Source: Spirosoma pollinicola (GTDB lineage Bacteria; Bacteroidota; Bacteroidia; Cytophagales; Spirosomataceae). From it: a DNA stretch of 64,000 nt. Below are positions 17,301 through 26,284 of the stretch, piece after piece. The first letter of the stretch is position 1; each line of letters starts with the position of its first letter. The notes under the pieces were generated by a model that was given only the letters and a program-made list of their open reading frames with translations, did not search any database and was not told where the DNA came from. The translations under genes were made by a program, and so were the position numbers. Where the stretch lies: the NCBI RefSeq assembly GCF_002831565.1, contig NZ_CP025096.1, positions 8,730,838 through 8,794,837 of the forward strand. Reading direction: 5' to 3'.

Positions 17301-17588
17301 TTATAGGCCAGTTCGCTTTATCGCTTGCTTGGGCGTCAACCACGGTAAGCCGTAAAAGACATAGGTTCCATCCAGGGTGTAGATATCCAGTAAACCATCC
17401 AAGTTTCCGATGCCATACTTAATCCAGTCACCATCGATATTGTAGATATCAAGTAGGCCTTTCCCGGTGGTCACTCCATAGGCGCTATAATTGCCGTACT
17501 CATCAAAGAAGTTGATGAAGTCCGCATCCATCCAAAGGCCAAAAGCGACCAACTTTCTTTCCAAGCTATATATCTTTAGGGGCTTCAT
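17301..17588 (-). CDS. Repeat-containing hypothetical protein
   Basis: 95 residues made of 4-5 imperfect repeats, for example LLDIYNIDGDWIKYG and LLDIYTLDGTYVFYG, with aromatic/DG turns spaced about every 20 residues. It looks like a small all-beta repeat protein with no signal peptide. Family unknown. Flanked by noncoding DNA on both sides. Confidence 0.6.
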   Translation of the reverse strand: MKPLKIYSLERKLVAFGLWMDADFINFFDEYGNYSAYGVTTGKGLLDIYNIDGDWIKYGIGNLDGLLDIYTLDGTYVFYGLPWLTPKQAIKRTGL

Positions 17589-18040
17589 ACCTGTCTGCGA
17601 GCGAGGGACTCCTAGGGGGCAGCAAATAAGAGCTAACCAGGTAGCCTGATCAACGGTAAAAACTAGGAGGTCAAATAAGGTAACGGCTCGTGAATAGAGC
17701 TGATAAAATTAAAAGGGGAAGTGGTCTGGGAAGAGCTGTAGAACCGAGTTTACCACGGGGTGAAAAAGGGAACTCATATGCAATATTACACCCTCTCTTT
17801 GGTCCGCTGTTAATTGTACTTTTTGACGGGTTGTTGTATAATGTAGCTGATGTCATGAGATCATTTGAATCAACTTAGCTAATGTGCAGTGACACACTAC
17901 TGTATAATGCAACTACTTTATTTCCCCAATTGAATAACTTAATGGGTTTTGTTAACATATGAACGATCGTTTGTCGTGTATCAAGAAGAGTAAAGCGGGT
18001 GGTTTATCACTTTGATTCAATGGCTCCGAACCAAAGCCAC
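17589..18040. other. Intergenic region with degenerate dif-like sequence
   Basis: At 17834 TTGTATAA begins a possible dif-like site, but the right arm (TGATGTCAT) is poor. A second partial match is at 17898. Frames here are short and lack family features. Confidence 0.35.
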
Positions 18041-18244
18041 TTAAGCTTCATCAAACGTTCTGCTCACGTCCTCCAGCAGTTTTATTAAAGCAGCTCCTAC
18101 TTGACCCCTCACTAAACTAGGTAAGTAAGGTAATACCAGTTCGTCAACTGCTTTGGTGGTTTGTCTAACAGCTCTTTCAATCTGTTTCTGCCGGCTCTCA
18201 TTTTGTAGCTGAGCGTGTTCCATAAGTCTAGCGATCTCGTTCAA
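18041..18244 (-). CDS. Small helical hypothetical protein
   Basis: 67 residues, strongly alpha-helical (MNEIARLMEHAQLQNESRQK ... GAALIKLLEDVSRTFDEA). It starts directly after the stop of the next gene upstream (18245), so translation is coupled. Function unknown; the pair may form a complex. Confidence 0.6.
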   Translation of the reverse strand: MNEIARLMEHAQLQNESRQKQIERAVRQTTKAVDELVLPYLPSLVRGQVGAALIKLLEDVSRTFDEA

Positions 18245-18601
18245 TTAGTCTTGATTTTGATGATAGTTCATCAATTGCTCTTCCGTCGCAAATAGTTGAG
18301 GTGAGCTACCATCGGCCACCACACATTCCACGGTAAAGGCTGAAAATAGATTCGCATCAGGCACCAGGGTGTAAACGACTCGTTCGACTTGTATATCCTT
18401 TTGGCTGGTTAGCTCGGTTACCGCAATACTGCCACTAGGCCCGGTTCCAAATACTACTTTGACCGAAGAAACAGTCGCTTTTAGACAAGGTTCGTTCCTT
18501 ACGACGCCAACCACGGATCGCTCATCGGGCGGATAAGTAGTATAAACGACATCGCCTACTTCGAAGGGGGCGGTAAAATCGAGTGAAAATCGGATTGGCA
18601 T
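18245..18601 (-). CDS. Hypothetical protein with SH3-like beta character
   Basis: 118 residues: MPIRFSLDFTAPFEVGDVVY, then VGVVRNEPCLKATVSSVKVV and VERVVYTLVPD. The alternating beta pattern and GDVVY opening recall small SH3-like barrels of phages and plasmids. No catalytic motif. First gene of a two-gene unit with 18041-18244. Confidence 0.6.
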   Translation of the reverse strand: MPIRFSLDFTAPFEVGDVVYTTYPPDERSVVGVVRNEPCLKATVSSVKVVFGTGPSGSIAVTELTSQKDIQVERVVYTLVPDANLFSAFTVECVVADGSSPQLFATEEQLMNYHQNQD

Positions 18602-19373
18602 GCGTGAAAGTTATTTTTGGGCTACTGTTTTTACTGATTACACTTACTTAAGCAAGTGCCTTTTGATCATAAATACGGAATTTAATGAGGATTCGGCCCC
18701 ATTTTGGGTGTATTCAAAAAAAGGTACATAAATCGTCACGAGCTTACTATACGTTTTTCACTAGGCTTTAGGATCGTATAATCAACTCTCAGCCGGTTGA
18801 AGAACACACATGTGAGTCTTAATAAGTCAGCTGAGCAGTAAAGATGAGACCGCGCGGCGTCCGCATTGAATTTTGAGATGGCAACTTGAAACAGATTTTA
18901 GCCCGTTTTTACTCCCTCCAAAGGCACAAGAACCTGTCTTAGCTAAACGTCCGTTTATTTGAGACGCGAATTTTCGAGTCGTGACTGCAACGACGGACCG
19001 TGGTTCATGTACCTTTTCTTAAACCTACCCCTTACGTGCAGATTTATACTTACAAATATGACAAATTTTATATATGATATTATTTATAGAATAATATCGC
19101 GCATCGATCCTATGCTTGCTTCTTTAGTGTTCACTTGTTATATATATTTGAGTATAAATTTATAATTATATAAAAAATAATACTTAGAAGATATATAGTA
19201 TATAATAAGTAAACATAAGGATTTGTTATGTACAATCGCTGTTATTTGGGTATTGTTTAAAGGATTGTTTGCTAGACAACTTCTTTTTCAATAAGCTTAT
19301 TTACGCGCTAGCGAACAGATACCTATCGTAGGTATCTGTTCGCTTTGACCAATTAATACAACTGAATTTGCTG
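18602..19373. other. Gene-free AT-rich region with operator-like hairpin
   Basis: No convincing gene. A perfect inverted repeat AGCGAACAGATACCT / AGGTATCTGTTCGCT (19310-19324 and 19330-19344) lies 30 bases before the next gene and may be an operator or attenuator. AT-rich sequence at 19060-19200 could hold promoters. Confidence 0.45.
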
Positions 19374-19640
19374 ATGATGAACCCATTGACTATTCTTATT
19401 GCGATTGTATCTGTGGCGGTGCTTGTCGTTTTGGTTCGGGAAGCTCTCCGTCATGTGACGGTTAAAAAACGGTGTCCAGTTTGTGGCAACCGGCACCCAG
19501 ATCGAACAAAACGACCGGCTTGGGTGAAATCAGTGGAGTTCCTAGTTGCGTCGGAAAGCTACCGCTGTCATGCCTGCGGCAACCGATTCACTCGGATCGG
19601 ACGATCGACCGTAAAGGCTTCAAAAGAAGTTATTTTGTAA
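19374..19640 (+). CDS. Membrane-anchored zinc-ribbon protein
   Basis: 88 residues from ATG 19374. One N-terminal membrane helix (LTILIAIVSVAVLVVLV) is followed by a zinc ribbon with Cys pairs CPVCGNRH and CHACGNRF, 30-odd residues apart. It is a small cytoplasm-facing metal-binding protein with no known function. Confidence 0.65.
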   Translation: MMNPLTILIAIVSVAVLVVLVREALRHVTVKKRCPVCGNRHPDRTKRPAWVKSVEFLVASESYRCHACGNRFTRIGRSTVKASKEVIL

Positions 19641-19979
19641 TAACGACAGCCATCGGCGGTGCAATGAGGTCCCGATTTATATCGCAACCGGCATTGTGAA
19701 ATGGTTGTAAAGGCTCCAAAGATGAAAGTCTAAAGGATCTTCTCCCGTTTAAAGAATCAACCGCTGGGCGGTCTCGAGTTTTTGCGAAATAATCTTTCAC
19801 CTGCTAACTAACCAGGTCTACATCTTTCCGGATAGGTGGATGAACTGTTCACGGCCCGTTGCAGCGGTACCAGTTAGCTAAGATATCCCATTATTGTTCT
19901 AATTGAGTTATCGAAGGATAGGGATTTGACTAGCCCTCAACTGGCTGTTACACATGTTATTCGTACACTAAACACTACC

Positions 19980-20408
19980 ATGGAGTACTGTATTGTTCAC
20001 CTTAGTTCGTCTACAGGTATTTTATCCGATGACGCCTTGAATCGTATCCTTTATCACAGTCAAAAAAATAATCGTGCACTAGGGATTACAGGTATTTTGC
20101 TTTATTTCGATGGCTGCATTATTCAGGTGCTAAAAGGGCCTGAAGAGCGGGTAAAAGCCTTGTATGAGGTGATTCGTCGGGATCCCCAGCATACGCAAGT
20201 TATTAAGTTGTACAGTGATCACATCCATCACCGATCCTTCTCGGACTGGTCAATGGGCTACAAAACCATATCCGCTCGTGAGGTAGACCATCTAAAGTAT
20301 GAACTTTCATTCATGGATGGCCCCTTCATTCCTGTATCAAAGGAGCAAGCGAGTAACCCGATTTTGTCATTGGTAGAGGTGTTTTACAAGAGCAACTACC
20401 GCAACTAA
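19980..20408 (+). CDS. BLUF-domain blue-light sensor
   Basis: 142 residues from the ATG at 19980, where the domain begins. The flavin-site Tyr is in MEYCIVHLSS, the Asn in NNRALGITGILLY, the Gln in IIQVLKGPEE, and the signalling Met region in SDWSMGYK. Domain length is normal; the C-terminal 45 residues form a short cap. No output domain, so it acts through a partner. A TTG start at 19926 would add non-family residues. Unusual plasmid cargo. Confidence 0.92.
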   Translation: MEYCIVHLSSSTGILSDDALNRILYHSQKNNRALGITGILLYFDGCIIQVLKGPEERVKALYEVIRRDPQHTQVIKLYSDHIHHRSFSDWSMGYKTISAREVDHLKYELSFMDGPFIPVSKEQASNPILSLVEVFYKSNYRN

Positions 20409-20449
20409 ATCAGATACGATTCATACTAGCAAATTAATCAACATAGCGG

Positions 20450-20492
20450 TTCAAAAAGGGGAGGTACTGCGATGGCACCACCCCTTTTTGCT
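20450..20492. terminator. Hairpin terminator after the BLUF gene
   Basis: CAAAAAGGGGAGGT pairs with ACCACCCCTTTTTG with a slight bulge, followed by a T-rich stretch. Confidence 0.65.
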
Positions 20493-20693
20493 ATGAAAAA
20501 AGGTGGATTTCGTTAAGGTCTGCTTATGGCATTTAAAGTTAGTCAATGGATGTGCTATAGCTTCTTTTGCTACTACTATTCTCTATGGTGGAAAAATAGT
20601 AACAAAATTTTAACGTAAATACTTACTTTATATAAGTAATTTTATCATATTTGGTTTTGAGTAATATATACTAACTTATCTGCTGGAATTTTG

Positions 20694-21038
20694 ATGGATA
20701 CACGCTCTACCTATCCCCTGCCTGGCTTTTACCAGTATACTTATCCAACCTTTGTTGCTACACCACAGTATATCTGCGTGCATTTTTTGACGCCGGATAG
20801 CCAACAAGCCTTTGTCAGCTATCCGCATAATCGAACTTGTAAAGCCGCTCAACTGATTGCTATAAGTTGGTTCGAGTCCGTGACTCTATGCCCATTGGAA
20901 GGTCAACCCCAACTCATGTCCTTCTTAGGTATGCTATTTACTGAGGAGGCCACTAAGAATTGTATCAAACTTGAATCAAATCAATGGCTGCCAAATGACT
21001 TGGCGGGCTATGAGTTCAGCCAACAACGTATGGCTTAA
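20694..21038 (+). CDS. Hypothetical protein
   Basis: 114 residues from ATG 20694 (MDTRSTYPLPGFYQYTYP). Rich in aromatic residues and Cys, no signal peptide, no known motif. It precedes a strong terminator (21067) and a dif-like site (21178), so it marks the end of the backbone-like part of pK. Confidence 0.5.
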   Translation: MDTRSTYPLPGFYQYTYPTFVATPQYICVHFLTPDSQQAFVSYPHNRTCKAAQLIAISWFESVTLCPLEGQPQLMSFLGMLFTEEATKNCIKLESNQWLPNDLAGYEFSQQRMA

Positions 21039-21066
21039 TTGCGGACTGGGCAGGTCAAACAATGAG

Positions 21067-21137
21067 GGTGGAAAATAGGCAAAGAAGGGGGTGGTAACAT
21101 TGTATGTTACCACCCCCTTCTTTGCCTATTTTCCACC
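21067..21137. terminator. Perfect 34-bp hairpin before a dif-like site
   Basis: Bases 21067-21100 pair exactly with 21104-21137 across a three-base loop. It is followed by TGTACTATTCTGAGG and then the dif-like site at 21178. Hairpins also precede dif-like sites on pM (30171) and pN (33992). Confidence 0.85.
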
Positions 21138-21177
21138 CCTTCGTAAATTGTACTATTCTGAGGGTTGTTGTATAAGG

Positions 21178-21200
21178 TATCTTATGTTAAGAAACTATTC
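21178..21200 (+). other. dif-like (pdif) site K1
   Basis: TTGTATAA, GGTATC, TTATGTTAA: XerC-type arm, six-base centre and XerD-type arm. Orientation plus. Confidence 0.75.
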
Positions 21201-21759
21201 TAAGATCACATGCCCTATACAAGCCATCAAAACAGGCCGGATTATCTTTTGAAAAGAGGATAAGGAAGTCACATATTATGTTAATATAATATCCCTAGAT
21301 TGATCTGCTTTATCGTCAAAGTAAAGTCCAGTAATAGCAATCCTAAAGCTGTCAACCAGCCAGCAACGACCTATCATCTGCACTTGTAGCAAAAGAAAAA
21401 ACGGCTACATCGCTGAGCCGTTTTTTGAGTATCCCACCATTCTTTGCACTACTATATGCACGGGACATATAGGCTTAATAACAGATCGTGTGGTCTTTTG
21501 CTTTTCTAGGACTGGTAAGGGCGTCTTATATCTAAGAAAACTTAGGATTTGGATCGGACCCGCACTCGAGCAACGCCCCAATACGATAATCGCCGGTCCG
21601 GTTGTAGCTACGTCCCTTTAAGCTTAGTGTATTACAATGTACATTCTATAATGGAAAATAACCTAATTGTAACCGTCTAATAGTTTTAAGGAAATCATGT
21701 GTAACTTATTTGGGTAGGTTGGGCGTTATACAATATTCAGCCAACCTAACCCGACTAAA

Positions 21760-22014
21760 ATGTACATTTCTCGTGATATTTACGATCAAAAGCCCCTTTT
21801 TATTAGACAAGGCGCTTTACAGCTATGGGGGGTGCTGCTGGCCGAGCGAGTCGATCTGTGTCGGATACGAGAGCTCTATAGCTTCAGTGGCTTTTTTGCC
21901 GAGCTGTGCTACGACAAAACAACGGGGAAACCAACCTGTATTTGTTCGTTTACTGGCATACGACGGCTCATACCTTATTTGGCAGATCTGAGTCTGGAAA
22001 CCTTGTCTCAATAA
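21760..22014 (+). CDS. Hypothetical protein in a pdif module
   Basis: 84 residues: MYISRDIYDQKPLFIRQGAL, then LLAERVDLCRIRELYSF and a C-terminal helix. A different frame (21710-21991) overlaps it, but this one has better coding character and a standard ATG. No family known. It lies between pdif sites K1 and K2. Confidence 0.5.
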   Translation: MYISRDIYDQKPLFIRQGALQLWGVLLAERVDLCRIRELYSFSGFFAELCYDKTTGKPTCICSFTGIRRLIPYLADLSLETLSQ

Positions 22015-22201
22015 GGCAATAAGGATTTGAGCAACTATGAAACGGTTGTACCTATACTCTAGCCGTCAAAGCAACTAAGTAAAGATTTAGACTATTATAA
22101 CCACCAATTCAAGTGTCCTTCGTAATTTATCTTCTAAGTAGAACGGAACCCCTACTTTACTCAATCAATTATTCGCTTCACCTTCCCCAACTAAGCACCC
22201 T

Positions 22202-22543
22202 ATGAACTACTCCTCTGAACCAACCTATTCTGTGCTGGAAACTATTCACTTTTCAGCTTGGGTCATCAAAGAATGGAAAATCGCGTTCGTGTTCTCTGAA
22301 CGCCAACTCGCTGAAATCAAAAAGCTATCTCGCCTTAGCAACTGGTATGAAGACCCAGTGGAGGCGGATACCTATATTGAACGGCTCTCGATCTGCTTTC
22401 ATAGCGTTGAGGAAGTCTACTCTACGCTGGGTATCTTACCGCAAGTCGGTGATCGACTTTTTAATGGCGAGACGGGTATGATCGTTCAAGATCGCTCGTT
22501 TGATGGCAACTTAAAAACAATCACCTTTACCCTAAGCGTGTAA
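22202..22543 (+). CDS. Hypothetical protein in a pdif module
   Basis: 113 residues: MNYSSEPTYSVLETIHFSAW ... FNGETGMIVQDRSF ... ITFTLSV. Mixed alpha/beta, cytoplasmic. Its ending (GDRLFNG.TGMIV.DR) recalls the pN protein at 36396-36614 only weakly. Second gene of the module bounded by sites K1 and K2. Confidence 0.55.
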   Translation: MNYSSEPTYSVLETIHFSAWVIKEWKIAFVFSERQLAEIKKLSRLSNWYEDPVEADTYIERLSICFHSVEEVYSTLGILPQVGDRLFNGETGMIVQDRSFDGNLKTITFTLSV

Positions 22544-22696
22544 TTGCAAAGAGCTATTGTTACTTGGGGGCTGCTTGCAGAATCGTACCTAAGCCTCCTA
22601 CCCATGTAAACCTTGATGGCCTATTGAATAGACCCTAACATAAGCTAGGTGAAAAGTGAAACACACCTGAAACTATGTTTAGCTTTTCGCCTAGCT

Positions 22697-22719
22697 TAAC
22701 GTAACGTTCACTTATACAA
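22697..22719 (-). other. dif-like (pdif) site K2
   Basis: Read on the minus strand: TTGTATAA, GTGAACG, TTACGTTA. One mismatch in the right arm and a seven-base centre. Orientation minus. Confidence 0.65.
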
Positions 22720-22754
22720 CAAAAAAATAGTGTACAACAAATAGCTTTAGCCAG

Positions 22755-23141
22755 ATGAATAAATGGCTTTCAACCTGCTTCCTACTTAGCCTCTTTAGCT
22801 GTCATCAGCCTACGCCCTTGCCTAATGATCCGACCTATGCTTGTGATTACTCGATTACCTTTCATGGACAGGCCCTAAAGACAGCTATTTTCTATTCGAC
22901 AACGATAGATAGTTATTATACTAAAAGCATTTATGTAGACTCGCCCAAGGGAACGCTCGCAACCAATGAAGGAATTAATTTATTCTGCAATTTACCCGAT
23001 GAGTATCAAAGAGCAGGAAAAGTGATCAGCTTTGATGGTGGTTTTGCTCCTATCAATGATTCCACTGGACGGGCTAGTGCACTACAAAAAATCTTTCCTG
23101 GCCGTCGTTTGACCTACGTAGTGGTTACCAAGATTTATTAA
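22755..23141 (+). CDS. Small lipoprotein in a pdif module
   Basis: 128 residues with signal peptide MNKWLSTCFLLSLFSC; the lipobox LFSC makes Cys16 the likely lipid anchor. The mature part has beta strands and ends RRLTYVVVTKIY. It is the only gene between sites K2 and K3. Family unknown. Confidence 0.65.
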   Translation: MNKWLSTCFLLSLFSCHQPTPLPNDPTYACDYSITFHGQALKTAIFYSTTIDSYYTKSIYVDSPKGTLATNEGINLFCNLPDEYQRAGKVISFDGGFAPINDSTGRASALQKIFPGRRLTYVVVTKIY

Positions 23142-23217
23142 CCGCTTAGCGTTCAATTTTAGACAATCCGAATAATGGATAATTCTATATTCGTAATAAA
23201 AACTTTGATTAGTTCCT

Positions 23218-23239
23218 TAACATAATCCTAGTTATACAA
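23218..23239 (-). other. dif-like (pdif) site K3
   Basis: Minus strand: TTGTATAA, CTAGGA, TTATGTTA. Both arms perfect to the local consensus. Confidence 0.75.
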
Positions 23240-23311
23240 CAGCACTGGATAAAGTACAACAAACAAGTTGCCGGTGAATTAGTATTATTTTTAGCTAGGT
23301 AGTAACCGAGA

Positions 23312-24613
23312 CTAGTTTGGCCAGCCTTCTGGCTTGAAGGGCGTTCGTTGGTCGAGGGGTGCACATAAGGCCGTGGGCGGACGAGGCGTATTGTCGATAA
23401 AAAAGTTTACCACTAGAGGGGAGTTCGGAGGGGGATTGGGGTCGGGACTGGGTTCGGGATGGGGATCGCGTCTGTTCAAGGCATAGAAAAGCTCGCTTCC
23501 TTGCCCTTGGGGATACCCATTAATGGGATCGTAGCCTAAGGGTACACCCTGATAATCCTTGCGGTCAATATAAATGGGTTTACTGAACACCCCCGAGGCC
23601 GTAAAATAGCCCACTACTACTTCTTTGGGGTTGGCCACATTGTGCACATTACCGACGGGGGCCGTAGGGGGCGTGTCGGCCAGGCCGCCCGTGTTCTGGG
23701 TTTGGTCAGCAAACAGCTTGAAATACCGGTAAGCGTCGGGAGTCAGTGAGGATTGACGCACACTTGCCAAACAGGGGCCATGCTGATAGAAGGGGATGGC
23801 GGCTACTTTGAAATTGGGGATGAGGCCTCCGTTGGTATATTGATCGTCAAACAGCGCCACCGAGTAACTATGCAACATCTCCCAGCATTGGGTTCGGCAG
23901 ACATAATCCCAAGTGACACCATAAACGCGAGCGCCAGGATCAATGTTAGTTGGGAAATAACACTCTTCGTACATCTCCGGGCCGGAGATGTACCGGTCAG
24001 AACTTACTTCGATAGGATTAAAGATCGAATAAAAGCCTTGATGGCAGGTGCGGCACCAGTACTGAGGTTCGTAGTCGACCCAATCCCAGCGGTAGTAGTT
24101 GCGCTGGTCGGCGGGGTCTTGCAACTCGATAAACACATCATGGCCCGAAGTGTAATAGCCCAGTACCGGTGGGGACAGACTCTTAAGACTGAACTGAGCG
24201 TGGATCTTCTCAATACGGGCTGCTGGGGGCATCACTTGCTGGGTCGATTCATAGTGCGTGCCGTCACTGAGAGTGAGTCGCAGCTGATAGGCATGTCCAA
24301 TTTGGCCTTTGAAGTCAGCCGGTAACTGGTAGCGGCCGTCAGTGGTTTCATGGGCCGGAGTCACCACCAAGGAATCCATGACTACTTCAACCCGTGCTTT
24401 GGTGATGGGCAGGGTGCCAAATCGCCCCGTCAGCCGGTCGGCCCGGGAGTAATTGAGGAGGATAACTTGGGGTTCGGCCAGGTTGGTCACAGTACCATCC
24501 ACCACGATGATATCCACTGTGCCCCGCAGGACTAAGTCTTCAGGGTCCACGCAGGCCAGCGGGAGCAGACTGAGTAGGCAGCCAAGAAGTGCCTGCAAGG
24601 TAGAGGAACGCAT
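23312..24613 (-). CDS. DUF4249 outer-membrane lipoprotein (pK)
   Basis: 433 residues. The signal peptide ends in LLPLACVDPED, a lipobox with Cys21. The N-terminal Ig-like strands include VDIIVVDGTVTNLAEPQVIL and YQLPADFKGQIGHAYQLRL; the typical late DUF4249 motif is NPKEVVVGYFTASGVFSKP. The family usually accompanies TonB-dependent transporters in Bacteroidota, but none is here. A paralogue on pN (41545-42747) shares the layout and many motifs. It stands alone between pdif sites K3 and K4. Confidence 0.9.
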   Translation of the reverse strand: MRSSTLQALLGCLLSLLPLACVDPEDLVLRGTVDIIVVDGTVTNLAEPQVILLNYSRADRLTGRFGTLPITKARVEVVMDSLVVTPAHETTDGRYQLPADFKGQIGHAYQLRLTLSDGTHYESTQQVMPPAARIEKIHAQFSLKSLSPPVLGYYTSGHDVFIELQDPADQRNYYRWDWVDYEPQYWCRTCHQGFYSIFNPIEVSSDRYISGPEMYEECYFPTNIDPGARVYGVTWDYVCRTQCWEMLHSYSVALFDDQYTNGGLIPNFKVAAIPFYQHGPCLASVRQSSLTPDAYRYFKLFADQTQNTGGLADTPPTAPVGNVHNVANPKEVVVGYFTASGVFSKPIYIDRKDYQGVPLGYDPINGYPQGQGSELFYALNRRDPHPEPSPDPNPPPNSPLVVNFFIDNTPRPPTALCAPLDQRTPFKPEGWPN

Positions 24614-24712
24614 GAGCTAAGGATCAACTAAGGGCTAGACAAAAGAAAGCAATGGTTAGGGATAGTTTACCATCCTTGGCTTTCCCAGGGCCACAGTAAC
24701 CATTCAAGGCTG

Positions 24713-24735
24713 TTGTATAAGTGGCACTATGTTAA
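24713..24735 (+). other. dif-like (pdif) site K4
   Basis: TTGTATAA, GTGGCA, CTATGTTAA. One mismatch at the first base of the right arm. It faces K3 across the DUF4249 gene. Confidence 0.75.
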
Positions 24736-25280
24736 GTAATAACTTGAACTTGGCTCTTATCGTACAGATTCAGCCAATCCCGATGTAAGATCGAATAAAT
24801 ATATTCGTCTTCAAATTCGCCCTGCTCATTGATGCCCGACTCGCGAGAGATCCCTTCAAACTGAAAGCCAATTGTTTTCTCAATCGAGCGTTTAGAGGAA
24901 TAATTGGAGATTAAACAGCCCGTAGCCACCCGATTCAGGTTTAATAACTCAAAGGCCAAATAAAATAGATGAGGTTTACTACGTGGAGTCACGCCCCGCC
25001 CCCGCATGTGTTCAAAGACGTCGGCTCCCGTTGATCCACTTCGCTCTGGCCAACTGTCGATACTCAACAGGCTCATACCCGCTAGTCGGTCTCCTAGTAG
25101 CGAATAAAACCCATAATTAACCTGGAGTCCCTTTTCATATTTAGGTAAGTAATTCTGAAACAGCTCCTGCTGCATTGGCTTAGAGTCGGAAAAACCTTGA
25201 AACAAGTCATATACTTGACTAAGGTTGTCCTCCGTAATCAGATGTAGGGTAATAGAATCAGAATATAACGTCTTAAACAT
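24732..25280 (-). CDS. GNAT-family N-acetyltransferase (RimJ/RimL-like)
   Basis: 182 residues. ITLHLITEDNLSQVYDLFQG opens an RimJ/RimL-type domain, RGRGVTPRSKPHLFYLAFEL is the acetyl-CoA P-loop region, and LNRVATGCLISNYSSKRSIEKTIGFQFEG is the classic helix-strand with N...S....E..GF. The C-terminal residues overlap the K4 site by a few bases. Substrate unknown, probably a protein N-terminus or small amine. Only gene between K4 and K5. Confidence 0.88.
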   Translation of the reverse strand: MFKTLYSDSITLHLITEDNLSQVYDLFQGFSDSKPMQQELFQNYLPKYEKGLQVNYGFYSLLGDRLAGMSLLSIDSWPERSGSTGADVFEHMRGRGVTPRSKPHLFYLAFELLNLNRVATGCLISNYSSKRSIEKTIGFQFEGISRESGINEQGEFEDEYIYSILHRDWLNLYDKSQVQVIT

Positions 25281-25291
25281 GAATTCACTTG

Positions 25292-25315
25292 TTGTATAAT
25301 CTAACGTTATGATAA
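25292..25315 (+). other. dif-like (pdif) site K5
   Basis: TTGTATAA, TCTAACG, TTATGATAA. Seven-base centre. Confidence 0.7.
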
Positions 25316-25343
25316 CCTAGTGAGTTTGCAATGCAATTCATAA

Positions 25344-25877
25344 TGACTAGTCATTATGAAATTTTTGATTATTGAATACTTTAAGTAATCAGCCTGACAT
25401 TGGTAAAATTTGTAATAGTACTATATAGATGATATTCAGGATGACTAATCACAGGAATGGCCCAGAAAAGTTATAAAGTCATATATTTGGTCCAGTGACT
25501 AATCATGATAACGCAATGACTAATCAGGAATTCTTGACGATTAAAGAAGCTGCTCAGCAGTACAGCCGTTCTGAACAGACTATTCGCCGACTAGTCAAAC
25601 AGCATATCTTGACTAGTCATGTACGATCTGAAGATACACCCAAAGGAAAAGCGTATCAAATTAGCCAGGTATTATTACGGCAAGAGTATGAAGCTCCATC
25701 TATAACCACACTGCCTGCTTTAGTTGTGAGTGATTCACTGCAACTGGAAAACCAACAACTTCGGGAAGCAGTGACCGAGCGTGACCGGACGATTCAGCAA
25801 CTACAAAATCGTCTGTTTGAGCAAGGGGATGTTATGAATGCGATGGCTAATCAGCTGACTAGTCAAATGACTAATCA
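25344..25877. repeat. Seven TGACTARTCA palindromes upstream of and inside the HTH gene
   Basis: Ten-base palindromes or near-palindromes TGACTAGTCA/TGACTAATCA start at 25344, 25442, 25496, 25517, 25610, 25856 and 25868. Three lie upstream of or over the start and the others inside the gene, where they encode MTNQ, LTSH and LTSQMTNQ. This suggests an autoregulator or centromere-binding protein that binds its own gene. Confidence 0.85.
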
Positions 25878-25925
25878 GAAAATGAGTCATATTGAAGAGT
25901 TACTAATTCAGCAAAATGCTCAATT
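25495..25925 (+). CDS. MerR/excisionase-type HTH plus coiled-coil plasmid protein, N-terminal part
   Basis: GTG at 25495 or ATG at 25516. Residues ~12-60 are a helix-turn-helix of the excisionase/MerR type (FLTIKEAAQQYSRSEQTIRR). Residues 80-145 form a coiled coil (LQLENQQLREAVTERDRTIQ). The gene continues at 11305-11395 in the circular molecule, giving 173 residues. Architecture and embedded binding sites recall KfrA-like or other plasmid maintenance regulators. Exact family unclear. Confidence 0.8.
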
Positions 25926-25984
25926 CTAGCTAGCTAGGCAAGAAATAGGATTTTTTAGTATACTCACTTATATACTGTCTTACT

Positions 25985-26077
25985 GAGTAGCCAGCCATGT
26001 TTCTCACCTTAAAAACCTCCCGTTGGTCGTCTTTTAAGGTGAGAAACGGCTTCTTTCTCTCCGACTGTCGAGAAAGC
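25985..26077. other. Conserved double-hairpin element (pL; also 28348-28440)
   Basis: After GAGTAGCCAGCCAT, hairpin A uses CTCACCTTAAAA paired with TTTTAAGGTGAG, where pH uses AACCCCTAAAAA paired with TTTTTAGGGGTT. The loop CCTCCC..TGGTCGT is unchanged. Hairpin B is identical to pH. The second position is the circular overlap. Arms that change together support a folded DNA or RNA function. Confidence 0.7.
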
Positions 26078-26139
26078 CCTTCAAAGTAGGGTATAATAAT
26101 AGCTTAAGAAGCGACTGCCTGTAACTATCTGATTATCAA

Positions 26140-26284
26140 TAGGGTTCAGTTTACACTTTGGAAACCGAAAGTTTACACTCTGGAAACTTTCGGTTTACGT
26201 TTTTTGCCATATTTATAAACTATAAGTTTGGAAAAAACATTTCTTTAGTTTACAATTGCACACAGTTTTATAAACCATTGTTTT
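26140..26284 (+). promoter_or_regulatory. rep control region of pL
   Basis: CTGATTATCAATAG is the conserved origin-side motif. An inverted repeat AAACCGAAAGTTT / AAACTTTCGGTTT with a 9-base spacer (about 26163-26197) lies before rep, a likely Rep operator. Several TTTATAAAC-like words follow up to the start codon. Confidence 0.6.

Larger units (their letters stand above)
11007..25925. mobile_element. Circular plasmid pK, 14,621 bp unit
   Basis: Bases 11007-11304 equal 25628-25925 (298 bases), closing a 14,621-bp circle. It holds a Rep_3 initiator with iterons, HicAB, a BtgA/relaxase/membrane mobilization operon, a response regulator, a BLUF protein, and at least five dif-like sites that separate single-gene modules. 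Confidence 0.9.

Noticed and set aside
17834..17856. A further dif-like site on pK
   Set aside because: The left arm is good, but the right arm TGATGTCAT has too many differences; not counted.
23753..24325. 190-residue plus-strand frame opposite the pK DUF4249 gene (also 42340-42741 on pN)
   Set aside because: A shadow of a well supported lipoprotein gene; no motif.
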